Positions 55,601 to 64,000 of a DNA stretch of 64,000 nt are shown here, piece by piece. The stretch spans positions 56,524,872-56,588,871 of the forward strand of contig OW121852.1 of the NCBI GenBank assembly GCA_933228895.1. The letters run 5' to 3'. The notes under the pieces were generated by a model, which saw only the letters and a program-made list of their open reading frames with translations, made no database searches and was not told the DNA's origin. Numbering within the stretch: position 1 is the first letter of the stretch; each line of letters begins with the position of its first letter. The DNA comes from Platycnemis pennipes. Lineage: Eukaryota > Arthropoda > Insecta > Odonata > Platycnemididae. Both the position numbers and the translations under genes were made by a program.

Positions 55601-57503
55601 TTACAGGCGACCTCAAAGTGAGCTTCATCTTGTCACTCAGAACAGCTGACAGGGTTGCTATCTCAAGGTCATAAAGCAGCTTTGCGTGAGCATTCCAGCG
55701 CAACTATCATAGCATAAACAGTAAACACCTTGAACCCATAACTTTTCGTGCTGCAAGATGGGAAAATAAAATAATAATACATATACAGTAAACTCGATAT
55801 TACGAAGCACGATAATACGAAGTTTCGATTATACGAAGCAAAATGGCCGGTCCCGACGAAAATCCTATAGTAATAGTAATAACATGGCAACATTCGAAAA
55901 TACAAATTTTTCGAAATTACGAACTTCGGGCCCGGTCCCCAGGAAAAAATGGATTTAGTTTTTACGAACCTCAGCAAAAAACTGCTTCAGCAAAACTATT
56001 TTTTCCTGCGTAGACATCTAACAAATCAGTGTTGCCGACTGTGGTGCATCAAAAATGAAATTCGTGAATAGTAGTGCATTCACCTCCCACATATGTCAGT
56101 ATATCTCCATCAATTTCCGCATGTAAGTAGCATTTAGACCTTGAGTAATGTGGAAATCGTAGTTAATGCCATTATTTATCCTGGCTATTTTATGTTTAAC
56201 CTGTTACCAGCATTTTCATAATGTCTATAGTTTTCTTTTAATTAAAGTTTACGTGTGACGGCACATACCATGCTCACTGCCCTGCACCTGGAAGTATGGC
56301 AGTTCAAATTCTTCGTGAACCCTACCTCGTCCTTTAAAGTGAGCAATCCTAGCTCAGCTTTCCATGAAGAGGGTGTCCGCACCAAAATCTTGTAGCATGG
56401 GCGGTTTGAGTGAGCGCGGGTGATGCCATTAGGAAATTTGGGCGGGTTGTGTTGGTTTTCATGATACCATTAAAATGCAATGCATTTTAATGGTATACAA
56501 TGATTCATTACAGCTGAATTTCACAGAAGTACAGCATTAAATTGAAGATTTCCTTTGAATATGGGCAAGAATCTGTTGGATTTTGTTTAAGTTTCTTTAA
56601 GTTCTGTTGTTTCATTTCATAACACCGAATTGATATCTGCACTGGGGACCAAAATAGCCTTACATAAAATCATTACATCGAATTTCTGTAAAATCAAATA
56701 ATGCTTCCATAATAATACTACAGGAGTCGGCAGGGACCACTCACTTCACTTGTGTAAAATCATATTTTACATAAAATTGGGGTGCGTAAAATCGAGATTC
56801 TACTGTAATAAACTACAACAAAGTAACAAAACATTCCCAGGGTTACTTTTAGTTTCCCAAACATCTTCATTTTGTACTTTCACTGACATTCACCGAAAGG
56901 CAAGTCTGTTTTCTTGACAGAGATATTTCATCAGACATTTATGAGCCTATTGCTACAGGTATTAACTTTTATAAGCCATTATTACCAGTGTTCTACAGCT
57001 TAGGTTAGGTTTTAAAGGCTCAGCAGGGGTAGGCTATCAGCAGGAGTCAACTTTCCACAATGGATAAAGAATGAGTATGGATTATAAGCTTCAGTGAAAT
57101 ATTTTTGTGACACTTAATAAGTTTTACACTACTCATATAACAAATATCGATTTTTGCAGGATTCTGGCCAGATTTATTGATTATTAATAAGGAGTTACTG
57201 TAATAACACAATTCAAATTGGCTATTAAAATAAATGCTGAACATACAAATAATTCAGCATTTTTACCTCAATCAATTGATCGAAATCCTCCATTTTAAAG
57301 CCTTCAACACAATGAACAGGAGCACGAATCTTCCAGAGATCTTTGAACTGAACAGCCATAGCCCATATTGATGCCCCAACAGGCATTAATACCGCATTGG
57401 GATTCAATAAGTGTGACAGTTGCATTTTGCGATACCAGAAGTGGAGATTGTGCCATGGTAAGAGAGAACTGCAGTAGTGTGGTTCACCAATTACCATGCT
57501 TGC
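46619..57503 (-). CDS. PRMT7: Protein arginine N-methyltransferase 7 (PRMT7), C-terminal exons only
   Basis: Three exons in phase: 57503-57267, 51942-51785 and 46880-46619 (stop TGA). They encode MVIGEPHYCSSLLPWHNLHF, the following WYRK...LMPVGASIWAMAVQF, FKDLWKIRAPVHCVEGF, PLWEYPCRAVTLPCKLFEFD and GIAVWVDWDLDGNSENIIST, ending RQGVRLLTPSIVPI and a short Ser/Leu-rich tail. 'GEP...SLLPWHNL.FWY', 'RDLWRIRSP...CEGF' and 'PLWEYPCR' are diagnostic of the second methyltransferase-like module of PRMT7, which monomethylates arginine in RG-rich proteins. The first module with the SAM-binding and double-Glu loop must lie right of this window; I found none of its exons in 57504-64000. About 219 residues are present. 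The last ~25 residues differ from the vertebrate end. Introns of 4.9 and 5.3 kb hold Tigger-like elements. Confidence 0.9.
47125..47345 (+). repeat. SINE related to 31396-31640
   Basis: Weak box B (GAATTTTAATCCCAACA) and a body with GATATTAAACTGATAATCCC and ATGGTGCCTATCATT in the same order as in the copy at 31396-31640. More decayed. Confidence 0.45.
47346..48832. other. PRMT7 intron sequence, nothing recognised
   Basis: AT-rich with only short ORFs in all frames. No repeat ends or domains noticed. Confidence 0.5.
48833..50448. mobile_element. Non-autonomous pogo/Tigger-like element
   Basis: Ends CAGTAAGTCCTCGACTTATG (left) and, as complement, GAGTAAGTCCTCGACTTACG (right), flanked by TA. 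1.6 kb, no transposase; scattered ORFs of up to 85 codons have no features. Contains TTTCTGTCG(T/C)CGCGACAG near 49177, also present at about 19124. Confidence 0.75.
50449..51784. other. PRMT7 intron sequence, nothing recognised
   Basis: AT-rich. A run of similar phrases (GATTTGAATTTGAG, ATTTAGACTCAAAATGAG) at 51200-51420 suggests decayed transposon subterminal DNA, not nameable. Confidence 0.4.
52860..53000 (+). repeat. tRNA-derived SINE fragment
   Basis: Box B GGGTTCCAATCCCAGC at about 52920 and a GGTTGAAGGAGTGGCCTCCC stretch before it. The rest of the body is degraded. Confidence 0.4.
54345..54392 (+). repeat. Short tandem repeat (about 19-bp unit)
   Basis: AGAGATAGAAGAAGAATA is present twice in tandem, followed by a partial third copy (AGAGACGAAGAA). 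Confidence 0.8.
55786..56456. mobile_element. Left part of the Tigger-like family seen at 11077
   Basis: CAGTAAACTCGATATTACGA, then GGTCCCGACGAAAATCCTAT, CGGGCCCGGTCCCCAGGAA and AACAAATCAGTGTTGCCGAC follow the same order as 11077-11740. The match stops at GGGTTGTGTTGG, where a 33-bp palindrome begins. The right end is absent, so it is truncated. Confidence 0.8.
56464..56496. repeat. Near-perfect 33-bp palindrome at an element breakpoint
   Basis: 16-base arms (ATACCATTAAAATGCA and its exact complement) around one central base. It lies directly at the point where homology between the two Tigger-like copies ends. Confidence 0.9.
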
Positions 57504-57589
57504 CTATTGGGAGAAACAAAAAATATATTTTTAGCACCAAGTCCCAAGTATAAAAATTAAAATAGTAACTATGCTAATCATCAATTGGG

Positions 57590-58340
57590 TGATAACGTTA
57601 TAAACCGACGGGTTAAACGCCACGGGTTGGCAGCACCCGCGGCGTAAATAGCAATGAGTTATTAGATAAACACGGGGAGTTTGGCATTACGCCCGGCGTA
57701 ATAATGGGTTACAAAGCAAAAGTAAGGAGGGGCAACAATTAGACAAACAGCGTCTGTAGTTAAGCGGCGAGAAAAAGGAGAGGTCATAGTGAGAAAGACG
57801 AGAGGAGGACGTAAAAACAAGGATCCAGAGAGATTAAAAAGATAAGGTGTACGCGTCAGTGGAGCAGTCCCGGGGCCTGGAAAAGACCGATATCGGCGGG
57901 AGAGACAGATAATTCCAGCGGACACCTGAGAAGAGAGAGAGAGTCGAGGAGATAGCAGGAACGAGGGGTCATCGTGGGAAATCCTACGGGAAGGCGGTCC
58001 AGTGGATCACGGGAACCAGTGGCCACGATAAGTGGAGGGTCTATGAACATTGGAATAATTATTTAAAAAGAAACAGCCCACTACAAAGTTAATCATAAAG
58101 ATTGAATTAAGATTACTGATTAGATTAAAAATTGATATGAAATTGTAAATTGGGCCCAATTAAGGTTAAAAGAAACTGAATATAGAGATATTGTGCATGA
58201 AAATATAAATGTTTTCCTTGTCTAATTTCCTTGATCCCAATAGCAAATTAAGGGTATTGATATATACATATGTGTGAAATATTTAACTGTATAAGGGTGT
58301 GTGTGGGAGGAATCTAACGAGCTAGCCGGAAGACAGAAAG
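57590..58340. other. Purine/GC-rich island of unknown origin
   Basis: About 750 bases noticeably richer in G and purines than the surroundings, with CGCCACGGGTTGGCAGCACC, ATTACGCCCGGCGTAATAA (palindromic) and long GAGAGAGA/AGGAGA tracts. No long ORF or domain. It could be the LTR or leader of a retroelement. Position is just upstream of the first visible PRMT7 exon. Confidence 0.4.
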
Positions 58341-59755
58341 CGAAGGTAAGGTACCCGAAGGTTGAAGAGGGGTAGGGGTACAACGTTTACACAATAATTG
58401 TATGAGTATGCTATTTTATAGCGCGTTGTAGTTGCATTCTATTTTTTACAAGTTCTTTTAACTCATTTTGACTTCGAAACATGACTGACGTGTTGTTGCC
58501 ACGTTTAATTTACAAAGTGAGAATACATTCTTAATCCCGCTAATATGTATTCTAAAATAGGTTAAATATTTTCTTACTTAGTTTTAAACTATTCCCTGGC
58601 AAATACAACTCTTTGTTTTGAAATTTATTAATATTCGTATTTTTGAAAATTGTTTGGCAAAAATGATGCTGCAACCATTTGGAAGCATTGGTATTAATTA
58701 CACCATATCAATAACCAAAGAAATATTTAAAATACATAAAAAATATAAGAAGGACCTTGGTAAGGTATACTCCTAAATTAAGTTGGTAAGTAAGCTTGTA
58801 AGCAAGCTCTTTCACAAGTACCGTTGCCAATGACAACAACATACTTCAGTGCCACTTTCATGTAACTAAGGCTTTTCTGCTTTTTTTGGAGCAAACATTT
58901 ATTAATATCAATTAAACAAGTGTGGTAATGCGAGCACTTTTTTACAATGCTAAATTCTACTTAAAATTGCGCATCTTATATTAGTTTGTCGTCAAAACAA
59001 CATTTCTCTGTACATTATTAATCTGCAAATTTTACTGCAATAGTCATGTTTTGCCATATAGCCATGTATAAAATATCTGATTATCAACATCTTTTTTCTT
59101 CAAATATACTATGAAAAGGCCAAATTATTTTATTACCAATCAATAGAAGGGCAAAAAAATGATGTGTCCTGAAATTTTCACAAAAATGACATCTAGGTAC
59201 TTCATATTTCAGTGGAGCCACCTAAAGGCTTCACCAATAACAACACATTTTATTCACATTAATGCAACATCAGATGAAATACTGTCTACATCAAAGAATA
59301 CTCAACAAAAGCACTTTACCAGCCTACTTGATCACCATTTCATTTAGAGGTAATAATTAGATTAGTCATATATTATTATCCACCTGAGGGAATTTTTTTC
59401 CAATTTTTCCACTGAAAATAGGTAGGCTTTCTTTCGACATCACATAATACAAGAAAAACAATCTGCCTCGTCATGGGCCATCTCCCTCAACTACTGTAAA
59501 GTTGACCAAATAAACCAATTAAAACCAAGTTGACCAGAGGCCTAACATCCTCCGACCAACAAACTCCCAATCAACAAACTGGTAATTTTTTGGTCCATTG
59601 GATTTCATTATTTAGAGGTTCTACTGTATTACAAATTGAAGGTTCGCGAACTAGCTGCGAGGACCATAACGGCATTACCCGCTGAAAATGCACAATAGCA
59701 GAAATTCCACAGTAGTGTTCATAATAAAATACAATTGTAATACTCGACACTTAAT
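58341..59755. other. AT-rich PRMT7 intron or upstream region
   Basis: No gene seen. A Tigger-like right end (TATTTAGAGGTTCTACTGTA near 59610) occurs without a clear partner. Confidence 0.4.
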
Positions 59756-59759
59756 TTTT

Positions 59760-60660
59760 AATAATGATTGACCTGGGTTTCAGCAACTCAGTGCCATTTA
59801 CTACGTACAGTCCTGTGGCGGTTGGGTATATATAGGTTAAAAGGTGGAAAGGGGAGGAGATGAAAGAGTAGAGAAAAAAGTGGGGAGGGAGGTGGTTTGG
59901 GTTGGGGTGAAAAATGGGAATGGAGGGTGACTCATTATGAGGCTGTTTTTGTGGAGAAGTATGAGTAGATAGGGTAAGGAAATTAGCTGCAGGACCGAAG
60001 GTTATGGGAATGGGAAGCAGTGATTTTTAGGAGAGGTGAATGGGTGGAGAAAGTTACATGGTCATTGCATAAAATATTTTCAGAATTAACAATTTCAAAC
60101 TGTTCTAAAAAATCCAGCTTATTATAGCCTTTGTCAATAACAGTGGTTAAAATTTCATATTTAAAATTCCTAAAATGGTTGTTAAAACATAAAGGTTTTT
60201 CAAATTTTGAGTTACCATTTCTATTTATATCGGAGCTTCTATGGTCTCCTCGGTCTATGAATTTCCATCCAGTTTGGCCAATATAACAAATGCCACAGTC
60301 CTCGCACTTCAGTTTATACACTCCACTTTGGTCTTCCTTCGCATATCTTTCTTTAGAGTTAAAAAGGATTTTCTCCACAGTGCCTAAATTATATAACGAC
60401 ACTCTTCGTGTTTCGTCAGAAATAAGCTTCTCTAGTTTGTGTGCCGTACCTTGGAAAAAAGGCAATGAATACCATTTATTTACTCTCTGGTACTCTCTCT
60501 TTACTGTCCAGGGAGAGGGCAGTTAACAATAGTACAGCTTCAGATTTTTTCACATTTTTAATCACTCTATCGACCCAGGCCAGTGTATAACCATTACTGG
60601 TGGCAATCGCATAATTTATCGACCATTCTTTGTCATAATGTCAACGGGGCATGGGTATAT
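59760..60660 (-). pseudogene. Second Penelope-like fragment with GIY-YIG domain
   Basis: The minus strand first reads NYAIATSNGYTLAWVDRVIK (end of the RT/linker region, separate frame, about 60630-60540), then from 60465 MPFFQGTAHKLEKLI, QSGVYKLKCEDCGICYIGQT, FEKPLCFNNHFRNFKYEIL and LEQFEIV. 'GVYKL.C..C...YIGQTG' is the GIY-YIG nuclease of Penelope-like elements. The usual 'R..EH' helix is changed to RGDHR, and the frame is broken upstream. A purine-rich tail (59990-59830) and a decayed hammerhead (59815-59770: stem, GAAACCCAGGTC) follow, as in the copy at 12417. Confidence 0.82.
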
Positions 60661-61092
60661 TTACCAGTCTATGAGCCATAGCCCTCAAGGCAGCAGGCTT
60701 ATGACTATAGTGTAGAGGCACGAATTTTTCGCAAAACGATTTTTTCGCGAAATGACGCGAAATATGAAGATTATTTGGGAAAACGCGAAATACATTCTCC
60801 TGAGCGAAAATAATGCGCTTTTTTAGAATTTTTACGGGTTATTTTGCGAAAACGTTGAATATATAGTAAAACCTCTACCTATGGCACATCTTTTCATCGT
60901 AAAATCCTCATCGCCGGCCAAAATTCAAGCATGTAACAGAGGGAAACATCTTTGTATCGAACTACATTATTTTCGACAAACCTCCGCACTTTGTACTAAC
61001 AAGTGTTTGTAAGAGTGAACCCCCCGAGACCGCGAAACTACCTCCACCGAATGGAATATTCGGTGATAATTTTCGTTCTTGCTCCCACACTT

Positions 61093-61389
61093 CACTGTAA
61101 AAAGTAGATCTGATTATAAGGTACAAAAGCGATCTGATTTTCAGATGCAACAATTTTAAGACAGGGTATGTTGAAATTCAGCAGTAATATCTTGTCTAAA
61201 AATAAGGCAGGTGAACGACTGAAAATCAGACCATCCAGAATCCTGCTCCCTCTGCTTCCTGCTTAACTGCTCCTGTACCAACCATCCATGTTCCTGCCTC
61301 CTCCTCACCTTGCATCCGTGTTCCTGCCTTACAACCAGACAGCGCTTAAATTCAGATCGCACTGAAAATCAGATCAACTTTTTACAGTG
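61093..61389. mobile_element. ~300-bp MITE with CACTGTAAAAAGT ends
   Basis: Both ends read CACTGTAAAAAGT(A/T)GATCTGAT inward. The interior has TTCCTGCCT...CATCC repeats and CAGATCGCACTGAAAATCAG words. No clear target duplication. Nested in the 60713-62438 element. Confidence 0.75.
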
Positions 61390-62310
61390 TTGTTTTCTCA
61401 TTTCTCCACGAAATATTACTGCTTCCGACTATTAAAATCGATCATTTTAGCCGCTGATGGAAACCTCCCATTTGAATTCATTCAAATTCCCGTACAATAT
61501 TAATCATCAGACGCGTTTTACATGTACCTACGCATCCAATGATTTTATATATCTTAGGGTTCTTTGACCTTAAATTGTGAATCAAACCATCAAAGGAGTT
61601 ATTTTAATCCTAATCCCTCTTGTAATCTCATCTTTCGTCCGAGCACCTAAATTTCATATAGTCGCCAAGCGACATTCGTTTGTTTGGTTTTTCTCGTTTT
61701 CGCAGCGCGATTTCGAACATTATCCATGAAGCCGGCACGAATGATACATTAGTGATTACATTGTAGTCAGTACATTACATCGTAGTCCCCGTGGAAGCCA
61801 TGGATTCCACTCACATGGGAGTGGAATAGACGGAACGGATTGTGATTGGCTAGATGCTTTTCTGCTTTCTGCCTGTTCCATCTATTCCGCTCCCATGTGA
61901 ACTTGGCTTGAGACTTTTGCTTTCTAGAGATTATTGCAGTTTGTCCACATGCAATATTATTTGTTATTTACGTGAGACTTAATTTAATAGCTAATCAGAG
62001 ATCGATAGCAGAAGTATTTCTATGATGCGTAAATTGCCCTAAGGAAAATGCCGAAATAGTAACTGTGTTTGACCGCGAAAATCAGTTTCGTAGAGAAGGT
62101 TTCTATGTTTTTGATAAACAGAAGAAAATATTAATGTGCAAGTACTGCAACTTCCGAATTACTAAATTAAACCGAAACTAAATTAAACTCACTCAAATAC
62201 ATTAAAATGAAAATAACTTTTCTCCAGAACAGTCATCAACATGGTAATGCAATGTATCACCAAATGGCGTTTGAGAAATCTCGGATGAATCAATATTTTT
62301 TATACACCGA

Positions 62311-62381
62311 AATTTAGGGCCATTTCCCATTTTTTATCCCGAAATAAATTTAGGGCCATTTCCCATTTTTTATCCCGAAAT
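62311..62381 (+). repeat. Two tandem copies of a 36-bp unit
   Basis: The unit AATTTAGGGCCATTTCCCAT plus TTTTTATCCCGAAATA is directly repeated with no visible change, which points to recent duplication. Located near the right end of the hAT-like element. Confidence 0.9.
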
Positions 62382-62446
62382 GGGTCATTTTTAATGACGA
62401 AATTTGAGAGTTTTATTTACCATAAATTCTTGCCTCTACTATAGTG

Positions 62447-63789
62447 ATGATGCGAGTCACTTGGGATTATTGCGTCAGCATAGCTTGGATTGCAATAAAT
62501 AGAAAATACATGGTAGCCCTTTGTAACACTAATAGTTAAGTCTAGGAAGTTTATCTCACTACCATCACTCACTATTAAATATATTGTTTTGACACAAAAA
62601 CTTTATGACTTAAAACTTAATGACACTAAAATAATAACATTTATTTTTCAGTCAATGTAAAAAAAGTCATTATTAGTTAGTTCAACTTGAGTAATGTAAA
62701 AAAACCATATTAGGATATTTATAATAATAGCTTCATAATGTTTTTTTTCTAAGATGCTAAATTTTATTTAATTACCCACCGCATTTCTCGCTATTACCCC
62801 AGAAAGAAGGTTAGCACTAAGAGGGTTAAATAGAGCCACAAGGAGCATTATTCCATACATAAAACACAAGGACCAATTCAATAAAAGACACCAATTTGTC
62901 AATACCAAATGCACACGCACTTAATCTGGGAGTAGGTCAAAAGTTATCCCATATGATTTTGATAGATGAAATAGCCGATGTAGATTAAAGAATCAACTGC
63001 GATATCTTTTTTAATAACTTTCAAAATCTTCACAAAAAGAGCAATGCAGTTTACAGCATCTCTTTTGGACGAACTTTTAAGCATCATTGCACTTGCATAA
63101 ATAATCAACCCACGACTACGTAATGAGACATTATGTTACATTGGGATTTGAATTTCATTCCCTGATTTATGTTAAACTATCTCAAATCTCAAGCTATTTC
63201 AATCAATGACGATTTCAAAAGTGTTCCATCTCTTCTCTTCATGTCCAAGGTTGGTTCATACACAGAAACCCGTAAAGAAATAAAAAAATTCACAACATGA
63301 ACACCTCTGAAGCATTCATTTAAATACTCCTAATTTGGACTGAATGCAAACCTTCTAAATCTGTGAGTAGCGCTAGCAGTGAGCACGTATCTTTGTGCAA
63401 AAATATGGCTGACCTTGCTTCATGAATAGCCTACAATGTCTTCATTACCTTCCTATATCATCGCGAAAAGCACAATGCCATTTGCGGCATCCCACTATGA
63501 TAAACTGTTTAAGCATCAACGATATTTTCATTTCAGAGACGACAATGGCAATGGCCTTAGCAACACTCTGTAAAGAACCGAAAAAAACAGTAAATTTCAA
63601 CATAAATTACACAATGCCCATAACCCTGGAGAACAAAGTGTAAATCGGTTATGAGAATAAGAAAGTTTAAACATTGCCCTATTAAATATAGAAAGAATAA
63701 AAGAAATAAACTATATTTAGTTATTTTACAGAGTGAAAGAAAAACTCTTGCACTACCATAAATTGAAAAAGTCCATTTAAACCAATGTA
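62447..63789. other. AT-rich sequence without a recognised gene
   Basis: Short ORFs only. An open minus-strand piece (about 63555-63420) after CTTTACAG looks like an exon but matches no family I know, and in particular not PRMT7. Confidence 0.45.
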
Positions 63790-63985
63790 CATACATTAAT
63801 GGTGCCAGGAATCGAACCCGAGCCCTAAGCCTTTTTTTATATAGCCTATAGCACCTTCTAGTGTATACACTAGAATCCTACAAAATTTCAGCTAAATCGG
63901 TTCCGTAGTTTTTGAGGAGATGCATGACATAAAGCAGGCAGACAGACATACAGACACCACTTCATTTTTATATTTTAGTATGATA
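63790..63985. repeat. LINE/SINE 3' end (RTE-like tail) with tRNA-like box B
   Basis: The plus strand reads AAATTTCAGCTAAATCGGTT, CCGTAGTTTTTGAGGAGATG and CAGACAGACATACAGACACC, then a TTTTATATTTTAGTATGAT end. This is the widespread 3' end of arthropod RTE-clade LINEs. On the minus strand just before it, CTCGGGTTCGATTCCTGGCA is a good box B. The two together may be a SINE that uses an RTE tail. Confidence 0.65.
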
Positions 63986-64000
63986 TCACAAATTGCTATA

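Larger units (their letters stand above)
53274..56805. mobile_element. Tigger-like element with ATTTTACGTAA ends, containing a second element
   Basis: Left end CAGCAGTCTTGATTTTACGT, right end (complement) CAGTAGAATCTCGATTTTAC, both beside TA. Subterminal motifs TTATGTAAAATCA and GGGACCAAAA recur. Total 3.5 kb. At 55786-56456 another Tigger-like element is nested. No intact transposase recognised; ORFs such as 53613-53843 lack features. Confidence 0.65.
60713..62438. mobile_element. hAT-like element with a perfect 8-bp target duplication
   Basis: CTATAGTG lies on both sides (60705-60712 and 62439-62446). Ends are TAGAGGCACGAATTTTTCGC (left) and, as complement, TAGAGGCAAGAATTTATGG (right). The 8-bp duplication and the TAGAGGC start fit a hAT transposon. 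Subterminal CGCGAAAT/GCGAAAA words repeat near the left end and CGAAAT near the right. No transposase ORF was recognised; 1.73 kb, so non-autonomous or decayed. It contains the MITE at 61093 and the tandem repeat at 62311. Confidence 0.85.

Noticed and set aside
63795..63830. Possible tRNA 3' half on the minus strand
   Set aside because: GGTTCGATTCCTGGCACCA looks tRNA-like, but the sequence that would form the 5' half is AT-rich and unpaired, and an RTE-like tail adjoins it.
62447..64000. Upstream PRMT7 exons
   Set aside because: I looked for the SAM-binding and double-Glu loop motifs of the first methyltransferase module on the minus strand and found none; the open piece near 63420-63555 does not match.

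Overview
The window is nuclear DNA from an animal, most likely an arthropod (probably an insect). It is AT-rich, its genes have many short exons separated by long introns with GT..AG borders, and it is crowded with decayed transposons of insect-like types (piggyBac, hAT, pogo/Tigger, copia, several LINEs, Penelope-like elements and tRNA-derived SINEs). I cannot name the species. No rRNA, genuine tRNA or CRISPR array was seen.

Three conserved host genes form the backbone. (1) AARSD1, an alanyl-tRNA editing protein, is on the minus strand. Seven exons run from the start codon at 25855 down to 2353, and the C-terminal part was not found. (2) RNF8, an FHA + coiled-coil + RING E3 ubiquitin ligase, is on the plus strand. 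Eleven exons from 26310 to 45361 give a complete, phase-consistent 540-residue reading with an extra C-terminal CCHC zinc knuckle. (3) PRMT7, a protein arginine methyltransferase, is on the minus strand. Its last three coding exons run from 57503 to 46619 and the N-terminal part lies beyond the right edge. AARSD1 and RNF8 are head to head, with 454 bases between start codons (25856-26309), which suggests a shared bidirectional promoter. RNF8 and PRMT7 are tail to tail, about 1.26 kb apart. At the far left a small minus-strand gene or gene remnant carries a Zeste-like Myb/SANT DNA-binding domain (1036-1653).

Almost everything else is mobile DNA sitting in introns. The 8.3-kb AARSD1 intron holds a long-inverted-repeat element (6203-9907) split at a TTAA by a 2-kb element that encodes a YqaJ-type nuclease. 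It also holds a pogo/Tigger-like element (11077-13627) containing a Penelope-like retroelement with a GIY-YIG domain and two hammerhead ribozymes in opposite orientation. The 9.8-kb intron (15510-25475) holds copia, LINE/SINE, hAT and piggyBac remains. The 7.9-kb RNF8 intron (36250-44196) holds hAT-like elements, a 3-kb TTAA-flanked piggyBac-like element and a broken LINE. PRMT7 introns carry Tigger-like elements (48833-50448; 53274-56805). The right end carries a second Penelope-like fragment and an element with a perfect 8-bp hAT-type target duplication (60713-62438).

The host genes do not form an operon or an obvious shared pathway: one is translation quality control, one DNA-damage ubiquitin signalling, one arginine methylation. 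The most unusual items are the YqaJ-nuclease TTAA element, the opposed hammerhead pair, the zinc knuckle on RNF8 and the tandem AATCCAGCTGGA array in an RNF8 intron. All exon borders were placed by eye from reading frame, family similarity and splice signals; no alignment or transcript evidence was available.
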